Below are positions 32,500 to 40,101 of a stretch of DNA of 64,000 bases, piece after piece. Source of the DNA: Thalassobacterium sedimentorum (GTDB lineage Bacteria > Verrucomicrobiota > Verrucomicrobiia > Opitutales > Coraliomargaritaceae). Made by a program: the position numbers and the translations under genes. The stretch's first letter is position 1. Each line of letters opens with the position of its first letter. The DNA lies in contig NZ_JARXIC010000021.1 in NCBI RefSeq assembly GCF_031127905.1, positions 1-64,000 of the forward strand, in the 5' to 3' direction. Under the pieces are notes generated by a model. The model saw only the letters and a program-made list of their open reading frames with translations. It did not search any database and was not told the origin of the DNA.

Positions 32500-34449
32500 A
32501 TGACTGAAGAACATTCTGAAAATACAACGTCTTGCGGTTGCGAGCATACTCACAGCGATAAGTTGCCATCTGAGCCTGTTTTAGTCGGCGTATCCGGTCT
32601 ACTCGTCAGCCTCGGTTTTATCACGATGTGGCTTGGGGCACCTCCGTGGGTCGAGATACTGGCCTTCGCCGCCACCACATTGACTGGCGGGGCGCTGGTT
32701 TTTCCTTCCGGTTGGAAAGCACTCCGATCGCTCAAGCTGAACATGAACGCATTGATGACGGTCGCCGTCGCCGGAGCATGGATCATCGGTGAGGGAGCAG
32801 AAGGCGCGGTGGTCGTTTTTCTATTCGCACTCTCCGAGTGGCTGGAATCGGTCAGCGCGGAACGGGCGCGAAAATCCATCCGCAACCTACTCTCGCTCGC
32901 CCCTGAGACCGCTCTGCTGAAATCTGATGATGGCACGACGGAGGAAGTCGAAGCCTCAGGTGTCAAAGTGGGCGAAATCGTGGTCGTGCGCAGCGGACAA
33001 CGTGTGCCGCTCGACGGCGTCGTTGTGTCGGGAGACTCATCGGTCAATCAGGCACCCATCACCGGAGAGTCCGTGCCCGTGGACAAGGCGCTAGACGACG
33101 AAGTCTATGCCGGCACGATCAACTGCGAAGGTGTGCTGGAAATCGAAGTGACGAAAGTCGCTTCGGATTCGACGCTCTCGCGTATCATCCATCTAGTCGA
33201 AGAAGCGGAGCAAAGCCGCGCCCCGACGCAACGCTTCGTCGACCGGTTTGCCGCGATCTATACGCCGCTCGTATTCATATTCGCTATACTCACAGCCTTG
33301 CTGCCTCCGCTCCTCTTCGGTGGGGAATGGTTCACCTGGGTATATCGGGCACTAGCGCTGCTGGTCATCGCCTGTCCCTGCGCACTGGTCCTCGCCACGC
33401 CGGTCTCCATCGTATCGGGTCTCACCGCGCTGGTGCGCGGTGGGGTGCTCGTCAAAGGAGGCATCCATCTGGAGGCCATCGGCAAAATCCGCGCACTCGC
33501 CGTCGATAAGACGGGCACGATCACCGAGGGAAAACCCAAGGTGATTGCGATCCACTCACTGTCCGAGGCCACGGACGAAGACGTGCTCAAACTCGCCGCC
33601 GCCATCGACACGCATTCCGAACATCCCATTGCCCGCACAGTCATTGATGAGGCGAAGAACCGCGGGCTCAGCTACACTCCGAGCACCGAATACGAATCAC
33701 TCACAGGCCGGGGTGCCCGCGCCCAAGTGGAAAATGGGCGCAGAGGATTTGTCGGCAATTACAAATTACTGGAGGAAGCAGGGCTGTCCGTCGAAGGGCA
33801 TGAAGCGATCTTGTCCGGGATCGAGTCCCGCGGCCTTTCCCTCGCTCTTGCCGGCTACCTGCCGACCGACGACTCCCCGGGAGAGGTGCTCGGTGTGATT
33901 TCCATCGGCGATGCCATCCGCCCAGACGCTCGGGACGCGCTGGATCGCTTGCATGCAGTGGGCATTGATAAAATTATCATGCTCAGCGGCGACAACCAAC
34001 GCACGGTCGACGCAATCGCGAAAGAAGCCGGAATCGACGAAGCGGTCGGCGACCTTATGCCCGAGGATAAAGTCGCCAGGGTTCGTGAGCTCGTCGCCAA
34101 GTATCAGCATGTGGCGATGATCGGAGATGGCGTCAACGATGCCCCAGCACTCGCCGTCGCCACCGTCGGCATCGCGATGGGTGCCATCGGCAGTGACACC
34201 GCTATCGAGACCGCCGACATGGCGCTGATGAATGATGATTTGGGTAATCTAGCCGGAGCTATGGAACTAGGTCGCCGCACCCTCGCCATCATCCGTTTCA
34301 ACGTCGCCTTCGCGCTTTCGATCAAAGCGGTCTTCCTCGTGCTCGCCTTTCTAGGGCTGGCAAACCTGTGGATGGCGATCCTCGCCGACACCGGAGCGAC
34401 CCTACTGGTCATCGCTAATTCACTCCGCCTGTTGAGGTCTGAAAAGTAA
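32500..34449 (+). CDS. zntA: P1B-type heavy-metal ATPase (Zn/Cd/Pb exporter)
   Basis: A 649-residue P-type ATPase that exports divalent metals across the inner membrane. Motifs: actuator T-G-E-S-V-P-V-D, the metal site CPCALVLATP, phosphorylation D-K-T-G-T-I-T-E-G-K, S-E-H-P-I-A-R of the nucleotide domain and the hinge G-D-G-V-N-D-A-P-A-L-A. The last helix pair reads ILADTGATLLVIANSLRLL, where the Asp is the signature of the P1B-2 (ZntA-like) subgroup. It lacks the usual N-terminal HMA domain and carries only C-G-C-E-H-T-H there. It is followed 17 nt later by a Na+/H+ antiporter gene. Confidence 0.95.
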   Translation: MTEEHSENTTSCGCEHTHSDKLPSEPVLVGVSGLLVSLGFITMWLGAPPWVEILAFAATTLTGGALVFPSGWKALRSLKLNMNALMTVAVAGAWIIGEGAEGAVVVFLFALSEWLESVSAERARKSIRNLLSLAPETALLKSDDGTTEEVEASGVKVGEIVVVRSGQRVPLDGVVVSGDSSVNQAPITGESVPVDKALDDEVYAGTINCEGVLEIEVTKVASDSTLSRIIHLVEEAEQSRAPTQRFVDRFAAIYTPLVFIFAILTALLPPLLFGGEWFTWVYRALALLVIACPCALVLATPVSIVSGLTALVRGGVLVKGGIHLEAIGKIRALAVDKTGTITEGKPKVIAIHSLSEATDEDVLKLAAAIDTHSEHPIARTVIDEAKNRGLSYTPSTEYESLTGRGARAQVENGRRGFVGNYKLLEEAGLSVEGHEAILSGIESRGLSLALAGYLPTDDSPGEVLGVISIGDAIRPDARDALDRLHAVGIDKIIMLSGDNQRTVDAIAKEAGIDEAVGDLMPEDKVARVRELVAKYQHVAMIGDGVNDAPALAVATVGIAMGAIGSDTAIETADMALMNDDLGNLAGAMELGRRTLAIIRFNVAFALSIKAVFLVLAFLGLANLWMAILADTGATLLVIANSLRLLRSEK

Positions 34450-34466
34450 TCCATCGAGAATCAACC

Positions 34467-36053
34467 ATGAACAAAATCACCCGTTATTTCCCCTTTATCG
34501 TTCTCTGTCTGATGCTGACAACAGGCCTTCAGGCTTCTGGAAGTGCCGATACGGCAATTGCTGATCAAACCGCACACGCGCCTCCGAGCCTAGAGTATTA
34601 CAGGGAGGTCGAGGCCATGCGCGCCGAACAGCTGGGTCTGGAAAGTGGCGAATTGGGGCTCATCGAAACCTTGAAGGTGCGTGCCACTGCGGACTCGATC
34701 AATGTGGTAGCGACCTTGCTCTTTTTTGGAGCCATCATCCATACTTTCCTCGCTGGAAGTTTTATGAGGCTTTCGAGAAAATTTGAAGCAAAGCATCAAG
34801 AACAGATACGCAATCACGGCAGGCGGTATGTGGAGGGCAAAGATCCGGTCGATTTCAAAGCCACGCTTTTTCATTTTCTGGGAGAAGTGGAGGCCATTTT
34901 CGGGATCTGGGTCATCCCCTTATTACTCTGGATTGAACTGACCCACGGCTGGAGCGCAACCGCCGGCTACATCGACTCGCGCAACTATGTCGAGCCCATG
35001 TTCGTGGTCATCATTATGGCGATTGCCAGTTCGCGCCCAGTCATCGCGTTTGCGGAGAATGCACTGAGTGCGGTTGCTTCAATCGGCAAACACAGCCCCG
35101 CCGCATGGTGGCTATCCATACTCATCATAGCACCCTTGTTGGGGTCATTCATTACCGAACCGGCGGCGATGACCATCGCCGCGATGCTTCTGGGGCAACA
35201 GTTTTATCGCTACGAACCTACGTCGAAGTTCAAATATGCCACGCTCGGTCTGCTTTTTGTCAATGTGTCTGTAGGTGGCACGCTGACACACTTTGCCGCA
35301 CCTCCGGTTCTGATGGTGGCTTCCACTTGGGAGTGGACGATGCCCTTTGTGTTTCTGAATCTTGGAGTCAAAGCAGTCGTTGGTATTTTGATTTCGACCA
35401 CGATTTACTTTTTCCTTTTCAAAAAGCACTTTGGGGAGTTGGCGGTCAAAGCGAATGCCCTTGAGGCTAACTCGGCAAAAACAGACGAAGAGCCTGTGCC
35501 TACATGGGTCACGGTAGTGCATTTAGGCTTCTTAGCATGGACGGTTTTTACGCTGCATCATCCCGCGCTCTTTGTTGGTGGATTTCTGTTCTTCATCGCG
35601 TTCACCATCGCCACTGACCACCACCAATACGCCATCGCTTTGAAAGGGCCACTCTTAGTCGGTTTTTTTCTGGCAGGCTTGGTCACTCATGGTGGGCTTC
35701 AGGCATGGTGGATCGAACCGGTTCTTAGCTCACTGAGCGAAATCCCGCTCTTTCTGGGATCCACTCTCTTGACTGCTTTCAATGATAACGCAGCGATTAC
35801 TTTCCTAGCTTCGCAAGTTCCTGCCTTTGATCCGGAATTCGCTTTGGATCCTGACAGAGCGATCACGCTGCAAAAGATGGTCGTTGCCGGAGCCATTACT
35901 GGAGGTGGTTTGACCGTCATTGCCAACGCACCCAATCCTGCGGGGCAAAGTCTATTGAGTAAATATTTTGGAGGCACTGTGTCCCCACTGAAATTACTGG
36001 CAGGGGCGATATTCCCAACACTGGTCATGGTTGGTATATTTTTAATTTTTTAG
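34467..36053 (+). CDS. Putative Na+/H+ antiporter (PF07399), copy 1
   Basis: A 528-residue membrane protein of the putative Na+/H+ antiporter family 3. It has a signal-like first helix, an extracytoplasmic segment, and about eleven membrane helices with the highly conserved stretches [27 protein letters not shown] and [13 protein letters not shown] close paralogue lies at 53046-54647, with the same order of motifs. Adjacent to ZntA (17 nt), it may balance protons or sodium used by efflux pumps; the substrate is not proven. It may end the operon that begins at 31100. Confidence 0.88.
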   Translation: MNKITRYFPFIVLCLMLTTGLQASGSADTAIADQTAHAPPSLEYYREVEAMRAEQLGLESGELGLIETLKVRATADSINVVATLLFFGAIIHTFLAGSFMRLSRKFEAKHQEQIRNHGRRYVEGKDPVDFKATLFHFLGEVEAIFGIWVIPLLLWIELTHGWSATAGYIDSRNYVEPMFVVIIMAIASSRPVIAFAENALSAVASIGKHSPAAWWLSILIIAPLLGSFITEPAAMTIAAMLLGQQFYRYEPTSKFKYATLGLLFVNVSVGGTLTHFAAPPVLMVASTWEWTMPFVFLNLGVKAVVGILISTTIYFFLFKKHFGELAVKANALEANSAKTDEEPVPTWVTVVHLGFLAWTVFTLHHPALFVGGFLFFIAFTIATDHHQYAIALKGPLLVGFFLAGLVTHGGLQAWWIEPVLSSLSEIPLFLGSTLLTAFNDNAAITFLASQVPAFDPEFALDPDRAITLQKMVVAGAITGGGLTVIANAPNPAGQSLLSKYFGGTVSPLKLLAGAIFPTLVMVGIFLIF

Positions 36054-36130
36054 TCGCCCCGTGCTGACGCTGCTCATTTATGCACCGCTCCTTCAGGGCG
36101 TTGCGCACTAGAAAAAACCATAACGAAACG

Positions 36131-36817
36131 ATGAAAAAATTTCTAATATTTCTGATCACCTGTGTGCTATTGCAAGCCCTGCTTGTCGCAGAGACAGTCA
36201 CCCTCAAAAGTAAGGACGGCCGCAGTTTGAGCGGTGAGCTTCTTGATTACAGCAAGACAGAAGGAAGCGTTACAGTTAAGATTGAGCCGACAGGGAAGAA
36301 GATGACGTTCCAGACCAATGTTCTCGATGCGGCCTCCGTGAAGCTCATTGAGAGTTGGTATCAATCGTATGCAGCTTCCAAAATGTTATACCTTAAAGTC
36401 AAACGAGAGAGCGGTGATAAGGGCGCAAAATACTACGAAATCGAACTGAGTTCTCGTGCCGATGCGGCCATTAATAAGATTCGGGTCAATTATCAAATAC
36501 CAGTTAAGCTCAAGAAGGAAGTGATGGTCAGTAAAGCAACCACAAAGACTGTGCGGGTAAAAGGGAGAAGGAAAACGGTGAAGGTTCCCGCGAAATACAA
36601 GGATGTCTTTTCTACGAAAGTTGAAAAAGGAGAAATTGAAGTCCCCAGATTGGAGGCCGACAGCTATAAAACCTTAAAGACACCGCTGATCGCAACCAAC
36701 GGAAGCGACGGAGAGCGTTCGGTCAAAGGCTTACTGATTTCGCTCTACGTAAATGGTAAATTGATCGAAGAGTTCGAATCTCAGAATGGAGTTAAAGAAT
36801 TAATTCGCGACTATTAG
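36131..36817 (+). CDS. Secreted SHD1-like SH3 domain protein
   Basis: A 228-residue protein with a signal peptide (MKKFLIFLITCVLLQALLVA) and an N-terminal SH3-like SHD1 domain: V-T-L-K-S-K-D-G-R-S-L-S-G-E-L and F-Q-T-N-V-L-D near residue 62. SHD1-type domains are widespread in secreted proteins of Verrucomicrobiota and Planctomycetota. The middle is very basic (K-T-V-R-V-K-G-R-R-K-T-V-K). No enzymatic motif is visible. The start at 36131 is chosen because the signal peptide follows; the frame to 36080 would add a polar head. It has no clear link to the metal genes on either side. Confidence 0.7.
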   Translation: MKKFLIFLITCVLLQALLVAETVTLKSKDGRSLSGELLDYSKTEGSVTVKIEPTGKKMTFQTNVLDAASVKLIESWYQSYAASKMLYLKVKRESGDKGAKYYEIELSSRADAAINKIRVNYQIPVKLKKEVMVSKATTKTVRVKGRRKTVKVPAKYKDVFSTKVEKGEIEVPRLEADSYKTLKTPLIATNGSDGERSVKGLLISLYVNGKLIEEFESQNGVKELIRDY

Positions 36818-36856
36818 TTCTACATTGTTTAACTACAGTATCGGGGAAGTCACGAA

Positions 36857-36885
36857 GAGCATTGCCATCTTGATGGCAATATGCT
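36857..36885. repeat. Hairpin after the SHD1-like gene
   Basis: ATTGCCATC and GATGGCAAT pair perfectly over 9 bp with a 2-nt loop, and flanking AGC/GCT can extend it. It is 40 nt past the stop of the plus-strand gene. No T-run follows, so it may be a processing or Rho-associated hairpin rather than an intrinsic terminator. The rest of the gap 36818-37129 holds nothing I can name. Confidence 0.45.
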
Positions 36886-37129
36886 GATGCCAGACGCCTC
36901 ACTCACCTGATACTGTGCTATTCCCACTTCGCTCTTGGACTCTTCAGCGTAGGCTTCAACTATCGTTTCTAACCCGAATATAATTCGAATTTGCCGCCAA
37001 CCATGATTCTTCATAGAAAAATGCGTATCACCATTGCGGCAGTTTGGCCTTGTTAGCATCCAGTTAAGTTTCGCCCACAGTCCAATGAAAACGCTCCGGC
37101 AGATTCACTCGCAAAACCCACAAAAAACC

Positions 37130-38053
37130 ATGTCACATAACCACGACCACTCTCACGGCACAGAAAATGTCAGCGACGGCGTTCTCTTGTGGACGGTCAT
37201 TGTTAATTTAGGGCTCTCGGTCTTCGAGTTCGTCGCTGGGGCGATCTCGGGGAGCGTGGCCTTGATGGCCGACGCGCTGCATAATACTAATGATGCAGCG
37301 GCACTGCTCATCGCCTACATCGCCCGTAAAATTTCCCGCAAGGGTGCCGACGAGCACTACACTTTCGGGTATCGACGAGCCGAGCTGATCGGCGCGATGA
37401 TCCAGTTGACCGCACTCATCCTCGTGGGGCTCTATCTCGTCTACGAGGCGGTGCGCAGGATATTCGAGCCGGAGCCACTGCTTGGAGGTTGGATCATGGC
37501 TGCGGCTGGCGTCGCACTCATCGTTGATGTGATCACAGCTTGGCTCCTTTGGTCGATGTCCAAGGGAAGCCTTAATGTTAAGGCGGCATTTCTACATAAC
37601 CTGACCGACGCTGGTGCTTCGGTCGCGGTCTTACTCGGTGGCGCGGCCATCTACTGGCTCGATTGGTCTTGGGTCGATCCCGTGATCACACTCATCATTG
37701 CGGGCTACATTCTCTACATGTCCTCCGGCATGTTGAAGAAAACCTCGCGTATTCTGATGGAAGGCACACCACCCGAACTTTCTGTGGATGAGATCAAGGA
37801 AGCCTTGGAAGCTCTCGACGGAATCGAAAACGTACACCATATCCACGTGTGGGAACTCGACGAGCATCACCGTGCGCTTGAGGCTCATGTCGTGATCGGG
37901 GAAGCCCGCAGTATGGAGGAACTGGAATCACTCAAGACGACGATCAAGACCCACTTAGATGAGCGCTTCTCGATCGGCCATAGTAATCTTGAATTCGAAT
38001 CAGCGGGAAAAAGCTGTCACAGTAGAGCAAACGAGAAGCACTGCAATTCCTAG
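37130..38053 (+). CDS. CzcD-like cation diffusion facilitator
   Basis: A 307-residue CDF exporter for Zn(II), Co(II) or Cd(II) in exchange for protons. It starts with M-S-H-N-H-D-H-S-H-G, has six membrane helices, the metal site H-N-T-N-D in helix 2 (A-L-M-A-D-A-L-H-N-T-N-D) and H-N-L-T-D in helix 5, and a C-terminal cytoplasmic domain with H-H-I-H-V-W-E-L-D. Helix 2 has D-x-L-H-N-T-N-D where CzcD has H-x-x-x-D. The start at 37130 is chosen because the His-rich head is typical of the family; the frame to 37034 adds only polar residues. It precedes module 3 in the same order as the decayed copy at 24019 precedes module 2. Confidence 0.92.
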   Translation: MSHNHDHSHGTENVSDGVLLWTVIVNLGLSVFEFVAGAISGSVALMADALHNTNDAAALLIAYIARKISRKGADEHYTFGYRRAELIGAMIQLTALILVGLYLVYEAVRRIFEPEPLLGGWIMAAAGVALIVDVITAWLLWSMSKGSLNVKAAFLHNLTDAGASVAVLLGGAAIYWLDWSWVDPVITLIIAGYILYMSSGMLKKTSRILMEGTPPELSVDEIKEALEALDGIENVHHIHVWELDEHHRALEAHVVIGEARSMEELESLKTTIKTHLDERFSIGHSNLEFESAGKSCHSRANEKHCNS

Positions 38054-38173
38054 CCTGTCTGCTTACGCCGGTCTCACCGTTATCCCTAGGCACTCGCTCA
38101 AAGAAGTATCGGTAAAGAGGGAAATAAGCATACAAAGACTTGACTTAAATTATATTTCAGTGACTAGGTAACA

Positions 38174-38608
38174 TTGATGATACGCAAGATAACAGCAGCT
38201 GCTCTCTTGAGCTTTTTTGCCTGGAACGCCGTCTTTGGTGGTGCTGGGGGACTGCTGCTGTGTCTTAATAAAAGCCCGGAACTCTCTACTGAGTTGATCT
38301 CCAGCAAGGGCTCTGACTGCCCCCCGGTGTGCGTTAGCGGATCAGCACAGGGGTCAGCAGAAGTGAGCAGTCTTTCTAATGAAGAATCCTGTGTGGACTT
38401 TGAATTGAAAGCAATCGAACTACCGCAGGTGCGTATCGACAAGGGAGAATCCGCTCCGGTTTTGACTGCACTGCAATGTGAGGTATCCGATGCCTCCATA
38501 CCGAATTTTACGCTAAAAGAAATCGCTCACATCGTCCAGGCTCAGGCACCGCCGGAGTTGATGGATGCGAGTGTGCTCGTCGCGCAGACTGTAAACCTGC
38601 GTCTCTGA
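38174..38608 (+). CDS. Small secreted leader protein with QAPP motif, copy 3
   Basis: A 144-residue protein, near-identical at both ends to the one at 24266: a signal segment (A-A-A-L-L-S-F-F-A-W-N-A-V-F-G-G), then G-G-L-L-L-C-L, and the end L-K-E-I-A-H-I-V-Q-A-Q-A-P-P plus 17 residues to N-L-R-L. The middle has diverged, with Cys pairs (D-C-P-P-V-C) and acidic residues. It therefore looks as if both ends are under selection and the centre is free to vary. A TTGACT box at 38140 may be its -35. The leader RNA follows, then czcC. Between QAPP and the stop the mRNA can again form hairpins (GCGAG/CTCGT and CGCAG/CTGCG). Confidence 0.72.
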   Translation: MMIRKITAAALLSFFAWNAVFGGAGGLLLCLNKSPELSTELISSKGSDCPPVCVSGSAQGSAEVSSLSNEESCVDFELKAIELPQVRIDKGESAPVLTALQCEVSDASIPNFTLKEIAHIVQAQAPPELMDASVLVAQTVNLRL

Positions 38609-38712
38609 TATCCTGATAAAGTTAGTTGGTTAGGCTCTCTAGTTGAGAGCACTCCCATCGTGTGAACCACATTCTGTGGATTCGCATTCTTTAACTTCTA
38701 TCAGGATTTTTC
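38609..38712 (+). promoter_or_regulatory. Structured leader RNA hiding the czcC Shine-Dalgarno, copy 3
   Basis: ATCCTGATA (38610-38618) pairs with TATCAGGAT (38699-38707), and AAGTTA (38619-38624) with TAACTT (38692-38697). AGGA at 38703-38706 lies in the stem, 6 nt before ATG 38713. Hairpin A is a perfect GCTCTC/GAGAGC (38634-38639 with 38645-38650), a different sequence from copy 2 with the pairing kept. Hairpin B is GAA-CCACA with TGTGG-A-TTC (38664-38671 with 38675-38683). Confidence 0.78.
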
Positions 38713-40080
38713 ATGCACTTATTTTCAAAACGTAAACAAAGCATGCCAACTCGCGCATGTATCTTCTATAAACCATTTACTACTGCCTTTGCGGTTTGCG
38801 CCTTCGCCACGGGCACAATCTCAGCCGAACTGGCGGACGCAATTGATCGACCACACACTGGCGAACCGCAGGGAGAGCTCACAATACGGGAGGCCTACAC
38901 TTACGCGCTGGTCAACAGCCCTAGACTGGCGGGCTACGAAATCGACATTCGGATTTCTGAATCCGAGACCCTTCAGTCCGGGCTCCTACCGAATCCCGAA
39001 CTGGAAGTCGAAGCGGAGGAGTTCGGCGGCTCCGGCGAGACCTCAGGTTTCGATAATGCGGAATCGACCGTGCTGCTGAGCCAGTTGCTTGAACTGGGAG
39101 GGAAGCGCAATCATCGGGTCAAGACTGCAAAGTTGGGTGAAGACGTCAGTCGATTCGCTTACGAACAAGCCCGCATCCATTTACTGACGGAAGTCTCCAA
39201 GGCCTTTATCTCGGTATTGGCGGCTCAAGAGCAGTTGGAGCTGCTTCAGCAAAACGTAAAGCTCGCATCGCAAGCGCTCGCCGGGGCGGAAACACGTGTA
39301 GAAAGTGGTGAAGCCTCGCCACTCGAACAGCTTAAGGCGCAATCCGTCTTAGCATCTGAAGAAATCAGTGCACGGCAAGCCGAACGGAAATTGGATGCAG
39401 CACGGCGTCAACTGGCCGAACTCTACGGCAGCGACGATCCGAAGTTTTCCCGTGCGTCAGGAAAGTTACGGCAATCCATACCACTGCCGACGCAGGAGTC
39501 TTTGAAACAGGCCTTCGAGCGACATCCCGAAATGCTTCGCTGGGCGGCACTCCTCGAACAATACCGTCAAGTAGTTGCCCTCGAAGAATCGAAGTCGATT
39601 CCAGACCTGACTTTAGGCGTAGGACTCAAACACTTCAACGGGAACGACAACCTTTCCGGCGTCGTTCAATTCAGCGTGCCGATTCCTCTCTTCGACCGGA
39701 ATCAGGGCAATATTCGAAAGGCGCGAGAAGAACTGGGAAAAGCGTATCAAGACTCACGGGCAAGCCGCATTAACGTCTTGGTCGCGTTGACCAGCACCTA
39801 TCGAAAACTGGAGTTTCTGCGTAGCGAAGTAGAGAACATCGAGCAGAACCTTTTAAGCTCATCTCAAAGCGTGCAGGAAAAAACCTACCGCGCTTACGAG
39901 GAAGGCAAAGCCAGCTATCTGGAAGTCATCGACGCGCAGAGGATGTTTGCCGAAGCACGCATCCGGCACAACGAGACGCTAGTCGAATACAACAAAGCCT
40001 TCTTCGAACTGGAAGCCTTAGCCGGACGTCCGCTTTCGGAGATCACTTCAAGTGAGAACAACGAACACGAAAACCTTTAA
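38713..40080 (+). CDS. CzcC-like outer-membrane efflux protein (system 3)
   Basis: A 455-residue TolC-family outer-membrane factor. The first 45 residues are a long basic signal region (start M-H-L-F-S-K-R-K-Q, also seen in the paralogue at 24799), followed by two OEP repeats with L-L-P-N-P-E-L-E-V-E-A-E-E-F and Y-E-E-G-K-A-S-Y-L-E-V-I-D-A-Q-R. It heads czcCBA-3 and is controlled through the leader RNA just upstream. It resembles the module 2 protein in motif order but has diverged well. The adaptor gene begins 21 nt downstream. Confidence 0.92.
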   Translation: MHLFSKRKQSMPTRACIFYKPFTTAFAVCAFATGTISAELADAIDRPHTGEPQGELTIREAYTYALVNSPRLAGYEIDIRISESETLQSGLLPNPELEVEAEEFGGSGETSGFDNAESTVLLSQLLELGGKRNHRVKTAKLGEDVSRFAYEQARIHLLTEVSKAFISVLAAQEQLELLQQNVKLASQALAGAETRVESGEASPLEQLKAQSVLASEEISARQAERKLDAARRQLAELYGSDDPKFSRASGKLRQSIPLPTQESLKQAFERHPEMLRWAALLEQYRQVVALEESKSIPDLTLGVGLKHFNGNDNLSGVVQFSVPIPLFDRNQGNIRKAREELGKAYQDSRASRINVLVALTSTYRKLEFLRSEVENIEQNLLSSSQSVQEKTYRAYEEGKASYLEVIDAQRMFAEARIRHNETLVEYNKAFFELEALAGRPLSEITSSENNEHENL

Positions 40081-40101
40081 ATCAAACAGAGATCAAACAT
40101 C

